The notes: a model not told the origin generated them from the letters alone. DNA of 30,277 nucleotides from Fimiplasma intestinipullorum (GCA_018715065.1 DVMJ01000050.1:1-30277), one strand, 5' to 3'. Shown: positions 14,372-22,686, counted from the stretch's first letter. A program made the numbers and translations.

Positions 14372-16705
14372 ATGGAGATATGGCCAAATTGGCAAATCGA
14401 ATCCCTGATAGGTGAAGGCGGATTCGGAAAGGTCTATAAGGCCAAAAAAGAAGTATTGGGAGAGGTGGCATATAGTGCCATCAAAGTGATAGACATTCCG
14501 CATGATATGAGCGAAGTGAAAGAAATGGCATCCTCAGGTTTGACGCAGACATCGATCGTTGACTATTATCGCCAGGATGTCAAAAGATATCTGGATGAGA
14601 TCCGTTTGATGGAAAAGATGAAAACGGCAAGTCACATCGTATCAATAGAAGATTATGAAGTCGTTGAAAAGACGGATAAGATTGGTTGGACCATCTATAT
14701 CCGCATGGAGCTGTTGAAGAGTCTAGCTGATCATATGCAGGAAAAAACGTTAAGCATTCAGGAAGTTCTAAAGATGGGACAGGATATTCTGACAGCGCTG
14801 GAATTCTGTCATGCTCAGCATCTGATCCATCGGGATATCAAACCATCCAATATTTTTGTGACGCCATTTGGAGAATATAAGTTGGGTGACTTTGGCATTT
14901 CGCGAGAAGTGGAACGGACCAATGCAACACTTTCCCAAAAGGGAACGAAATCCTATATGGCACCAGAAATGATCCTGGGTGAGAAGTATGGGAAAGATGT
15001 GGATCTGTATGCCTTAGGTCTAACCATGTATGAGCTATTAAATCATGGCAGAATGCCGTTCTTACCGGCCTATCCAGAACCTTACTATCCACAGGACCGC
15101 GAGGAAGCCATCTATAAGCGTCGCAAGGGAGAGGTATTTCCAGAAATAGAAGGGATCGGAGAGCTGAATGCGATCATCCAAAAAGCCTGTGCGTTTCATC
15201 CGTCAGATCGTTATGCGAGTGCCCAAGCGATGAAGCAGGCATTGGAAGCCTATCAGGCTCCAACAGTTAATGAAATGATCATGACTGAAGAAAAGACAGA
15301 AACGCTGTTTAGCGAAGAAGATGAGAGCACCATGAATGTGTTTACCAATGCTTTTCAAAACAATCCTATCAAGACAGAGATGCCTACAAAAGACAAACCG
15401 GTCATGCCACCTGTTTCTGAGATCGTAACAGCTGTGGTGAGGTCTTTTTATACGAAACAAGGGATTCAACTCGAAGGGGATGCTTTGGCTCTTGAGCGTC
15501 TTCAAGCAGAAGTGAAACGCCTACTTGATGCAGGGGCTAGCTGGCCTTTAGTCATCGATATTCCTTATATTACTATCACGGAACAGGGACCATGCCATTT
15601 ACATGTTTCTTTATCTATGCAGGACATGCAGACTGAACAGTCAGTTCCAACTCTGGAGCCTTTGCAGCATTTTTGTCCATATTGCGGTAAGGGCGCAGGT
15701 TTAGTCTTTACACATGGCTATTATTGTCAGTCTTGTGGAAAAGTGTACTTGACAGTGGTGAATGACCGTACACAGCAATTAAGACAACTGTATCTTCAAT
15801 TTCAAGAGTCACAGGATAACAATGAAAAAAGAGCTTTACTTGAAAAAATGCATACACTTGACCCGGAAAGTGCACAACTCTTAACTCGTATGGGAATGGA
15901 ATACCGTCAATCAAATCAAAGTGAAATGGCATTGCAATGTTACCGTGAAGCACAGAAGCGTGATGATCGGGATGCTGTTTTGGATCATAATCTAGGTATT
16001 GTTCAATTAATTTTATTAGATCAGCCTGCCGAGGCAATCAATAGCTTTCAATCAGCTCTTAAAAAAGATAAACTCGGCCAGTCTTCCAGTTTAACCTTGC
16101 GTCCTCTTATTTTAGGAAATCTCGCCATTGCTTTAGAGAAAGTAGGTAAATCACGTCAGGCGTTGGTCAGCTTATGTCATGCCTATCATGAAGGATATCC
16201 TAATGTTGCAGCAATTTATGAACAATACCATGCCGGTAGTGTAGCGATGGATGAACTGCTGAACAAATATCTGGTAAAACTTGCTGCTGATATTGATCCA
16301 TGTAACGTCCAATCTGATCCTCAATATACTCACCTTTTCCCATTAAGTAACGGTGATAGTCCAATCATGTATGCCATGCCTTGCCGCAGCCCTTTTTGGC
16401 GTAAAAAAACTGAAAAGAACATGCGCAAAAGTGGAATCGCTGTAGGGATGCTTTTTTCTCATCGTGCACTTCATTTTTATCATGATGCGCCTCAGTCGAA
16501 TGGCTATTTTTCCATTTCATATATCTATTTTCCGAAATGGACATTTACAGTGGAAAACAATCAAATTATCCTTCAAAATGGTAACTTGAAATTCCATGTC
16601 AATATGACAGGACCAGAACTACCGAAATATGTGCTTTCATGTTTGCGGGCGATTCAGAAGGAAATCCAGGCATGTACAAATGTTCCTTTGGATGTTTATA
16701 TTTAA
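14372..16705 (+). CDS. Soluble Ser/Thr protein kinase with zinc ribbon and TPR-like repeats
   Basis: A 777-residue protein behind GGAGGTGA. Residues 1-290 are a complete Hanks-type kinase: GEGGFGKV (14-21), catalytic Lys in AIKVI (about 38), HRDIKPSN (about 153), DFGIS (about 173) and APE (about 197). An acidic Ser/Thr linker follows (TETLFSEEDESTMN, about 308-325), a plausible autophosphorylation site. Then a four-Cys zinc ribbon (CPYC about 434, CQSC about 452), helical TPR-like repeats (about 470-620: ESAQLLTRMGMEYRQSN, DAVLDHNLGIVQLI) and an unrecognised C-terminal domain. No membrane segment or PASTA repeats, so it is cytosolic, unlike PknB/PrkC. As the last gene of the operon, with PP2C first and an FHA domain in EssC, it probably drives a phospho-switch on secretion (inference). 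Confidence 0.93.
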   Translation: MEIWPNWQIESLIGEGGFGKVYKAKKEVLGEVAYSAIKVIDIPHDMSEVKEMASSGLTQTSIVDYYRQDVKRYLDEIRLMEKMKTASHIVSIEDYEVVEKTDKIGWTIYIRMELLKSLADHMQEKTLSIQEVLKMGQDILTALEFCHAQHLIHRDIKPSNIFVTPFGEYKLGDFGISREVERTNATLSQKGTKSYMAPEMILGEKYGKDVDLYALGLTMYELLNHGRMPFLPAYPEPYYPQDREEAIYKRRKGEVFPEIEGIGELNAIIQKACAFHPSDRYASAQAMKQALEAYQAPTVNEMIMTEEKTETLFSEEDESTMNVFTNAFQNNPIKTEMPTKDKPVMPPVSEIVTAVVRSFYTKQGIQLEGDALALERLQAEVKRLLDAGASWPLVIDIPYITITEQGPCHLHVSLSMQDMQTEQSVPTLEPLQHFCPYCGKGAGLVFTHGYYCQSCGKVYLTVVNDRTQQLRQLYLQFQESQDNNEKRALLEKMHTLDPESAQLLTRMGMEYRQSNQSEMALQCYREAQKRDDRDAVLDHNLGIVQLILLDQPAEAINSFQSALKKDKLGQSSSLTLRPLILGNLAIALEKVGKSRQALVSLCHAYHEGYPNVAAIYEQYHAGSVAMDELLNKYLVKLAADIDPCNVQSDPQYTHLFPLSNGDSPIMYAMPCRSPFWRKKTEKNMRKSGIAVGMLFSHRALHFYHDAPQSNGYFSISYIYFPKWTFTVENNQIILQNGNLKFHVNMTGPELPKYVLSCLRAIQKEIQACTNVPLDVYI

Positions 16706-16742
16706 AAACGTACAGATTGTATTAATCAGTCTGTACGTTTTT
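16704..16742. terminator. Bidirectional terminator after the T7SS operon
   Basis: AAAAACGTACAGA (16704-16716) pairs with TCTGTACGTTTTT (16730-16742) over 13 bp with a 13-base loop. It ends the T7SS operon on the plus strand and the rpiR-like gene on the minus strand, and overlaps the last codons of the latter. Confidence 0.85.
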
Positions 16743-17517
16743 CATCTTCTTTTTTTAGCTCTTCGCCTAGATAAGACAACAGAATTTCAATAAAAATAAA
16801 GTTGAATGGTTGTTCACCTAAAAAATAATCGGATGTAATCATCTGGGGTGAAGGCAGCAGAATGATCTGAGTGGCATATTTAGCCATCTTACAGTGTGCA
16901 TCCATGGTAATAAGAATGGTGGGGACATGACTTTTGGCGGAGTTTTCAATCGCCGTCAACATGCTGATTTGACTGCCTTTGGTTGAAAAATAAATGTGGA
17001 GATCTTTTTCATGACCCTGTGCTGCAATCTCTGGGATCAGGACCTGGTCAGTGATGGCTTCACCATCAAAATCGACTTTGTGAAAACGATTGCGCAGCTG
17101 AGTGGCAGCTAAACCGGTACTATTGACACCAAAGATCTTGACTTTGTTGGCTTTGATCATCTGGCTGACCATGGCTTTGATTTCCTGTTCATGCAAGGAC
17201 TGACGCATCAGTATCAGTCCTTTTTCGTAGATGTCGATGATTTCCTCTAGTTTTGATGGGTAGACCTGATTGCGCTCATGATTCTGACCGCTGTGAATGA
17301 AACGATTAAAGTCAAATTTAAACTCGGCGAAGCCATCATAGCCGATCCTTTGGGTGAAACGCAGGATAGCGGATTTAGATACATTGATCTTACTAGCAAT
17401 ATCCTGGATGTTAAGATGGACAGTTTCAGCAGGATTCTCTTTAATAAATTGATATATTTTTTGATCCGTCTTAGTAAAGGTACCGGATGCCATCTGCATT
17501 TTTTGTAGTGGATTCAT
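16726..17517 (-). CDS. RpiR/MurR-family transcriptional regulator
   Basis: A 263-residue protein with AAAGGAGG upstream. Residues 1-77 form the RpiR helix-turn-helix (LNIQDIASKINVSKSAILRF, then GYDGFAEFKFDF). Residues about 110-240 form a SIS sugar-phosphate-binding domain (VKIFGVNSTGLAATQLRNRF; DLHIYFSTKGSQISMLTAI; VPTILITMD). RpiR regulators sense phosphosugars such as N-acetylmuramate-6-P or glucosamine-6-P and usually control adjacent sugar genes. It is divergent from the sulfatase-nagB-GH4-EIIC cluster, so it probably controls that cluster and itself. Its promoter overlaps a GAAAAGTTTC site. Whether it acts as activator or repressor is open. Confidence 0.92.
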   Translation of the reverse strand: MNPLQKMQMASGTFTKTDQKIYQFIKENPAETVHLNIQDIASKINVSKSAILRFTQRIGYDGFAEFKFDFNRFIHSGQNHERNQVYPSKLEEIIDIYEKGLILMRQSLHEQEIKAMVSQMIKANKVKIFGVNSTGLAATQLRNRFHKVDFDGEAITDQVLIPEIAAQGHEKDLHIYFSTKGSQISMLTAIENSAKSHVPTILITMDAHCKMAKYATQIILLPSPQMITSDYFLGEQPFNFIFIEILLSYLGEELKKEDEKRTD

Positions 17518-17541
17518 ATGTTTTCCTCCTTTGTTAGGTTT

Positions 17542-17570
17542 ATTATAACATATTTCGAGAAAAGTTTCAA
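17542..17570 (-). promoter_or_regulatory. Promoter of the rpiR-like gene
   Basis: On the minus strand, TTGAAA (17570-17565) and TATAAT (17547-17542) are separated by 17 bases, 25 bases upstream of the start codon. The -35 overlaps a GAAAAGTTTC element (17559-17568), consistent with self-regulation. Confidence 0.75.
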
Positions 17571-17643
17571 AAGTATATAAAATAAATAAAAAAAGTGTTG
17601 AAAAGGTTTACAGAAGGTGTATAATGAAATTGTGAAAAGTTTT
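17559..17643. promoter_or_regulatory. Three GAAAAG(G)TTT elements, candidate RpiR operators
   Basis: GAAAAGTTTC at 17559-17568, GAAAAGGTTT at 17600-17609 and GAAAAGTTTT at 17634-17643 lie in the divergent control region. The first covers the rpiR -35, the second overlaps the -35 and spacer of the sulfatase promoter, and the third lies just downstream of its -10. Only the first has good two-fold symmetry (GAAA-AG-TTTC). Assignment to RpiR is inference. Confidence 0.4.
17598..17625 (+). promoter_or_regulatory. Promoter of the sulfatase/sugar operon
   Basis: TTGAAA (17598-17603), a 16-base spacer and a perfect TATAAT (17620-17625). The leader to the GTG start of the sulfatase is about 60 bases. 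Confidence 0.7.
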
Positions 17644-17691
17644 AATATAGAATATTCTTAATAAAATTTTTCTTAAAAGAGAGGTGGTAAA

Positions 17692-19227
17692 GTGCCAAAA
17701 ACAAAGCCGAATTTATTGATTTTTGTGAGTGATCACTTCCGTGCAGAGGCATTGCATCATTTAGGAAATACTGCCAGCAGGACGCCTCATTTTGATGCTT
17801 TTGTCGCTAACGAAGCAATCTCGATCAAACATGCATTTTGTCAGAATCCGGTTTGTGTCCCAAGTCGCTGCAGTTTTCTTTCCGGTTTTTATCCGCATGC
17901 CAATGGCTATCGAACCATGCATCATCTGATGGATGAACAGGCGCCCAATCTTTTAAAGGAGCTGAAGCAGAATGGGTATCATATTTATTTTGGTGGTAAG
18001 AATGATGCCTTTAAACTGGAGGTCCCTGTGACTAGTTACTGTGATGATCGCAGCGATGCTTTTGATGAGATGGCGAAGCTGATGCGTCAGCAGCCCCTAA
18101 AAGAGGGGTATCGGGCCATTGGACATATGCAGCGGGAAGAGGCTCTGGCAGCGGAAGCGCAAAAGGAGGCATCCAGACATGATGCCCAAAGTCGTTATTA
18201 TTATGCGATCTATCAGGGGGTAGTTGATGGAGATAATCCACTGGCAGTGGGTTATACCGGAGCCGAAGATCAACAAGTGGCAGACGCAATCCGTTATATT
18301 GAGAATTATCAGGGGGATCAACCGCTATGTGTTTATTTGCCGCTAATGCTTCCTCATCCCTGGTATGCCTGTACACCAGAGGATTTTGCAGCGATTCAAC
18401 GGGAAGCTATTGAACCCTGTGTGCGTTTAAATGACCGGCAGCGTGCTTTGAAACCGAGCATCGAAGAGGGCATGCGGCATAATCATCGTCTTTATCAGTG
18501 GGATGATGAAAGTTTATTGGATTTTAAGCAAACCTATTTAGCAATGGTCCATCATATTGATGCGAATTTTCAGAAAGTTCTCAATGCCTTTAAGCGCAGA
18601 GGTATCTATGATCAGACAGCCGTCCTGATGTTCTCTGATCATGGGGATTATGCCGGTGAATATGAGATTGCCGAGATCAATCAAAATACATTCGAAGACT
18701 TCCTGACGAATGTCCCATTACTGATCAAACCACCTAAGGGGGTACCGGTGGTGCCAGGTGTTCGGGATTGTTTGGCAGAGCTGGTAGATGTGGTGCCAAC
18801 TGTCGCAGAGCTCTGTGGTTTTGAATTATCCTATGTCCAGCATGGTCGTTCTCTCTGTCAGCTGTTAGCTGATCCGGGTGCAAAAGTGAAGGACTATGTC
18901 TTTAGTGAGGGTGGACGTTTAGCTGAAGAGAAGCATTGCATGGATGCCGGACATCAAAAAAGCATGCTTTATTGGGCGCGTACCAGTGTGCAGGAAAAAA
19001 TGCCGGAGCATACCAAGGCTGTCATGATTCGCAGCATGCGCTATAAATATGTTAAGCGTCTTTATGAAAAGGATGAATTCTACGATCTGAGTGTGGATCC
19101 AAAAGAAATGGAAAATCGCATTGATGACAAAGCTTATGCGAAGATCATTGATGAAATGCAGAAAGTCATGCTGGAATTCTTTGTGCGTACGGCAGATAGC
19201 GTGCCTATGAAAAGAGATCGGAGGTAG
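17692..19227 (+). CDS. Type I sulfatase (Cys-type), cytoplasmic
   Basis: A 511-residue arylsulfatase-superfamily hydrolase that should remove sulfate esters from a sugar. It starts at GTG behind GAGGTGG. The signature CVPSRCSFLSG at about residue 55 carries Cys in C-x-P-x-R; this Cys is converted to formylglycine by a maturase (anSME in anaerobes), which is not encoded in the window. Further features: the N-terminal strand LLIFVSDHFR (metal-site region), MFSDHGDYAGEYEI (Asp-His metal ligands) and a C-terminal subdomain with MRYKYVKRLYEKDEFYDL typical of the family. There is no signal peptide: the protein begins MPKTKPNLLIF, with the strand belonging to the fold. It therefore probably acts on sulfated sugar already inside the cell. 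NagB starts 3 bases after its stop. Substrate inferred as a sulfated amino sugar or disaccharide. Confidence 0.92.
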   Translation: MPKTKPNLLIFVSDHFRAEALHHLGNTASRTPHFDAFVANEAISIKHAFCQNPVCVPSRCSFLSGFYPHANGYRTMHHLMDEQAPNLLKELKQNGYHIYFGGKNDAFKLEVPVTSYCDDRSDAFDEMAKLMRQQPLKEGYRAIGHMQREEALAAEAQKEASRHDAQSRYYYAIYQGVVDGDNPLAVGYTGAEDQQVADAIRYIENYQGDQPLCVYLPLMLPHPWYACTPEDFAAIQREAIEPCVRLNDRQRALKPSIEEGMRHNHRLYQWDDESLLDFKQTYLAMVHHIDANFQKVLNAFKRRGIYDQTAVLMFSDHGDYAGEYEIAEINQNTFEDFLTNVPLLIKPPKGVPVVPGVRDCLAELVDVVPTVAELCGFELSYVQHGRSLCQLLADPGAKVKDYVFSEGGRLAEEKHCMDAGHQKSMLYWARTSVQEKMPEHTKAVMIRSMRYKYVKRLYEKDEFYDLSVDPKEMENRIDDKAYAKIIDEMQKVMLEFFVRTADSVPMKRDRR

Positions 19228-19230
19228 TCT

Positions 19231-19971
19231 ATGAGAGTGGTTATATGTGAGGATGCCAGAGCGGTGGATGAATACGCTGGGCGTCTGATGATTGAATTGA
19301 TTAGAAAGCAGCCTCAGGCTCGCATTGGTTTTGCGACCGGGAATACTCCCTTGGGCCTATATGCCTATCTGATTCAGGCTTATCGAAATCAAGTGGTTCG
19401 ATTTAAAGACATAGAGGCTTTTAATCTGGATGAATATGTTGGTTTAGCTCGTGACCATCCGCAGAGTTTTGCTTCATTTATGCAAAGGGAACTATTCTCA
19501 CAAATCGATATTCCTGCTAGCCATATTCATGCCTTGGATGGTGCAAGCCCTGATCCTGATCGAGCCTGTCAGGCATATGAAAAGGTACTGCAAAAACAGC
19601 CGCTGGATATGCAGATCCTGGGGATCGGGATGGATGGACATATTGGCTATAATGAACCGGGCAGTCCGTTGGATGGTCCCTGTCATGTCGTAGAGCTTGA
19701 GGAACAGTCCATAGAAAGTTCGCTCGATTATGGTTTTCAATCGACTGCCGATGTACCACGTCAAGGGATGACCATGGGGGTCGGAACCATTATGCAGGCA
19801 AAGTGTTTGTTGATGATGGCCAAAGGGGAAAAGAAGGCGCCTTTAGTCAAAAGGATGCTCGAAGGAGAAGTCAGTGAGAACTTCCCGGCAAGCGTGATTC
19901 AGCGTCACCCGAATGTGATCGTTGTACTGGATCGTTTTGCAGCCAGTGAACTGAAAGGAGAGGGAAAATGA
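19231..19971 (+). CDS. nagB: Glucosamine-6-phosphate deaminase
   Basis: A 246-residue NagB that converts glucosamine-6-phosphate to fructose-6-phosphate and ammonia in the cytosol. Motifs: GFATGNTPLGLY (phosphate loop), FNLDEYVGL, and the active-site segment GIGMDGHIGYNEPGS containing the catalytic Asp-x-His...Glu. MGVGTIMQAK near the C-terminus matches the family. Length is normal. It follows the sulfatase by 3 bases and overlaps the GH4 gene by 4 (ATGA), so it belongs to the same transcript. Its presence implies that the cluster's substrate releases glucosamine or GlcNAc; a deacetylase (NagA) is not present here. Confidence 0.94.
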   Translation: MRVVICEDARAVDEYAGRLMIELIRKQPQARIGFATGNTPLGLYAYLIQAYRNQVVRFKDIEAFNLDEYVGLARDHPQSFASFMQRELFSQIDIPASHIHALDGASPDPDRACQAYEKVLQKQPLDMQILGIGMDGHIGYNEPGSPLDGPCHVVELEEQSIESSLDYGFQSTADVPRQGMTMGVGTIMQAKCLLMMAKGEKKAPLVKRMLEGEVSENFPASVIQRHPNVIVVLDRFAASELKGEGK

Positions 19972-21296
19972 AAGGATTGAAAATCGTCACCATTGGTGGC
20001 GGAAGCAGCTACACACCAGAGCTGATCGAGGGGCTGATCAAGCGTTATGATGAATTACCTGTTTCAGAGCTCTGGTTAGTGGATATTGAAGAAGGGAAAA
20101 GGAAATTAGAAATTGTTGGTCAGTTGGCTAGACGGATGGTTCTAAGAGCCGGCTTACCGATGAAGATCTATTTGACCTTGGATCGGCAGGAAGCATTGAA
20201 GGATGCTGACTTTGTCACCACCCAGTTTAGAGTAGGACAGTTAGATGCCAGGGAAAAAGACGAACTGATTCCATTGAAATATGATGTCATTGGTCAAGAG
20301 ACCAATGGTCCGGGGGGGATGTTTAAAGCATTGCGTACTATTCCGGTCATCTTTGATATCATTGAGGATTGCAAAAAACTTTGTCCTAATGCCTGGATCA
20401 TCTCGTTTACGAACCCTTCCGGCATTAATGCTGAGGCTGTTTTCCGTCACACAAACTGGAAACGTTTTATTGGCTTATGCAATGGACCGGTCAATATGGT
20501 CAAGGATATTGAACATGTATTAGCGGTTGAAGATCCAAGCCGTTTAAAGACCCGGTTTGGCGGGATCAATCATATGGTCTTTGCTTTAGATATTGAGTTG
20601 GATGGCCAAAAGATGAATCAAACGTTGATCTCACGAATGGTTCATCATAAAGAAAGCCTAAAGAATATCGTGGATATCCCCTGGGGAGCAGAATTCTTGA
20701 CCGGCTTTGGCTATTACGGGATTGGTTATCTGCGCTATTATCTGCAAAAACCGCTCATGCTGGCGCATTGTAAGGAAGATGCTGCCAAAGGCCAGTGCCG
20801 AGCACAAGTCGTCAAACGGGTGGAAAAAGAACTGTTTGAAAAATATCAGGATGAGCGTCTAGATGTGAAGCCCAAAGAACTCGAACAGCGAGGCGGTGCT
20901 TATTACAGTGATGCAGCCTGCAATCTCATTGCTTCAATTTATAATGATAAACATGATATCCAGGTTGTAGATACACTGAATCAGGGAGCAATTGACAATC
21001 TGCCTGATGATGTCGTTGTTGAAGTCTCCTGCGAAATTACGCGTGAAGGACCAAAACCGATCCATGTGGGCGCACTACCTTGGACGGTGGTGGGACTCGT
21101 TCAGCAGCTTAAAGCCTTTGAGGTCCTGACGACTGAAGTTGCTCTCAGCGGCGATTATGAGAAAGGCATTGCGACACTCGCTATCAATCCATTAGTGCAA
21201 AATGAAAAAAGTGCAAAGCTGATCTTTGATGAAATGCTGCTTGCACATGAAAAGTATCTACCACAGTTTAAAGATACCATTTCGAAGTTAAAATAA
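19968..21296 (+). CDS. GH4 family 6-phospho-beta-glycosidase
   Basis: A 442-residue glycoside hydrolase of family 4, which cleaves 6-phospho-disaccharides through an NAD+ and Mn2+-dependent redox mechanism. The Rossmann start KIVTIGGGSSYTPELIEGL binds NAD. GLCNGP supplies the metal Cys, GINHM the metal His, and QRGGAYYSDAA holds the Tyr catalytic base. The sequence sits closer to the 6-phospho-beta-glucosidase (LicH/CelF) branch than to alpha-galactosidases, as judged by GGSSYTPEL and the RGGAYYS motif. It overlaps nagB by 4 bases. Together with a PTS permease it would hydrolyse an imported, phosphorylated beta-disaccharide. The exact linkage cannot be read from sequence. Confidence 0.92.
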   Translation: MKGLKIVTIGGGSSYTPELIEGLIKRYDELPVSELWLVDIEEGKRKLEIVGQLARRMVLRAGLPMKIYLTLDRQEALKDADFVTTQFRVGQLDAREKDELIPLKYDVIGQETNGPGGMFKALRTIPVIFDIIEDCKKLCPNAWIISFTNPSGINAEAVFRHTNWKRFIGLCNGPVNMVKDIEHVLAVEDPSRLKTRFGGINHMVFALDIELDGQKMNQTLISRMVHHKESLKNIVDIPWGAEFLTGFGYYGIGYLRYYLQKPLMLAHCKEDAAKGQCRAQVVKRVEKELFEKYQDERLDVKPKELEQRGGAYYSDAACNLIASIYNDKHDIQVVDTLNQGAIDNLPDDVVVEVSCEITREGPKPIHVGALPWTVVGLVQQLKAFEVLTTEVALSGDYEKGIATLAINPLVQNEKSAKLIFDEMLLAHEKYLPQFKDTISKLK

Positions 21297-21418
21297 AAAA
21301 GAGACCATCTTTCTGCCAAAAGAGAGTCTCACCGAACAAAAATACAAATCATCCATGCTTTTGTCCGAGCCCATTATAGCATATTTTAGGACAAAGTCCA
21401 ATGGAAGAAAGGAAGTCC
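21297..21418 (+). promoter_or_regulatory. Leader with inverted repeats between the GH4 and EIIC genes
   Basis: Two weak stems lie in the 122-base gap: GAGAC (21301-21305) with GTCTC (21326-21330), and TTTGTCC (21360-21366) with GGACAAA (21389-21395). They could attenuate or process the message so that the permease is expressed separately from the enzymes. No antiterminator protein is encoded nearby and no confident promoter is seen. Confidence 0.3.
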
Positions 21419-22684
21419 ATGAAAAATCTAGTTGAATTAATTGAGAATAAATTTGTGCCTCTATTTGTCAAGATCGCACAAAACCGATATTTACAGGCGA
21501 TCAGTGCCGGGTTTATTTCAACGATGTCGGCAACGGTGGTGGGATCGATCTTTACTTTGATCTGTAATTTTCCGATCACAGCCTGGACCAATTGGTTGGC
21601 AAAGACCGGTTTGAATCAGATCCTGGCGATTCCCACTCAGGCAACCGTTGATTTACTGGCTCTATATGCGTCTTTCTTTATTGCCCGTTCGCTAGCGAAG
21701 TCATTCGATGAAGACGGGACCAGTGCCGGTTTTATTTCTTTGGTGAACTTCTTTATTGTCACTGGTCGTACGGATGGAGCATATGCGACGAATTATCTGG
21801 GTGCCAAAGGCGTCTTCACAGCCATGATCGTGGCTATTGTGACCGCTCGTCTTTTCGTCTTCATTGTGAAGAAAGGTTGGGTCATTAAGCTGCCTGACGC
21901 CGTGCCGCCTAATATTACCAGTTCGTTTAAGACGTTGATCCCGGCAGCCATCACGATTACCTTCTTCTTAGTGATTGCCGGCCTGATGAAACTGACCTCC
22001 TATGGAAACATGCATGATCTCATCTTTATGACCATTCAGAATAGCTTGATGCGCTTTGCGGGAGATAGTGTAGTGACCTGGATCTTCTTTAATCTGATTA
22101 AAAACTTGCTCTGGTTCTTTGGAATTCATGGCGGCAGCATTGTCGGTGCCATCATCAATCCAATCTATGCCCCTTTGTCGCTAGAAAATCTGGCTTTATA
22201 CAATGCCGGGCAGGATCCAGTCTATATTATTTCTGGTGCTTTTGAAATGTGTTTCCAGTGCGGTGGTGCTGGAGCGATGCTTGGCTTAGTCATTTGTATG
22301 GTCTGGTTCTCGCGTTCTAAGCAGTATAAGATCTTAGGGAAGCTCGCGTTACCGACGGCATTCTTTAATATTAATGAACCGCTGACCTTTGGTATTCCTG
22401 TTGTGCTAAATCCAATCTTTCTGTTACCGATGTTATTCTGTACGCCGATCCTGGCTACGCTGACTTACTTGCTGATGAATATCGGTATCCTGCCTATTCC
22501 GATTGGAGCCACTTTACCATTTACGACCCCGGTCTTTCTCTATGGCTTTTTGCAGGGAAGCTGGATCTTAGGGGTATGGCAGATCATCTGTGTTGTGCTG
22601 TCAGGCTTGATCTGGTTCCCATTCTTTAAGATTGCGGATAGACGTGCGCATGATGAAGAAATCAATAGCGCTGTTGAAGGATAA
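21419..22684 (+). CDS. PTS sugar permease EIIC, lactose/cellobiose type
   Basis: A 421-residue integral membrane EIIC of the phosphotransferase system, with about ten hydrophobic segments. ATG 21419 is chosen over ATG 21401 because GAAAGGAAG lies just before it. Family landmarks are FFNINEPLTFGIPVVLNPIF (the NEP motif shared by the lactose/cellobiose EIIC family), WFFGIHGGSIVGAIINPI and VPPNITSSF. It imports and phosphorylates a beta-disaccharide, but EIIA and EIIB are missing from the window and must come from elsewhere. It is the last gene of the sugar cluster and is followed by a terminator. Confidence 0.93.
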   Translation: MKNLVELIENKFVPLFVKIAQNRYLQAISAGFISTMSATVVGSIFTLICNFPITAWTNWLAKTGLNQILAIPTQATVDLLALYASFFIARSLAKSFDEDGTSAGFISLVNFFIVTGRTDGAYATNYLGAKGVFTAMIVAIVTARLFVFIVKKGWVIKLPDAVPPNITSSFKTLIPAAITITFFLVIAGLMKLTSYGNMHDLIFMTIQNSLMRFAGDSVVTWIFFNLIKNLLWFFGIHGGSIVGAIINPIYAPLSLENLALYNAGQDPVYIISGAFEMCFQCGGAGAMLGLVICMVWFSRSKQYKILGKLALPTAFFNINEPLTFGIPVVLNPIFLLPMLFCTPILATLTYLLMNIGILPIPIGATLPFTTPVFLYGFLQGSWILGVWQIICVVLSGLIWFPFFKIADRRAHDEEINSAVEG

Positions 22685-22686
22685 GG

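Noticed and set aside
14372..16705. The kinase as the EssB homolog of this T7SS
   Set aside because: EssB is a membrane pseudokinase; this protein has intact catalytic Lys, HRD and DFG and no membrane segment, so it is a true soluble kinase.
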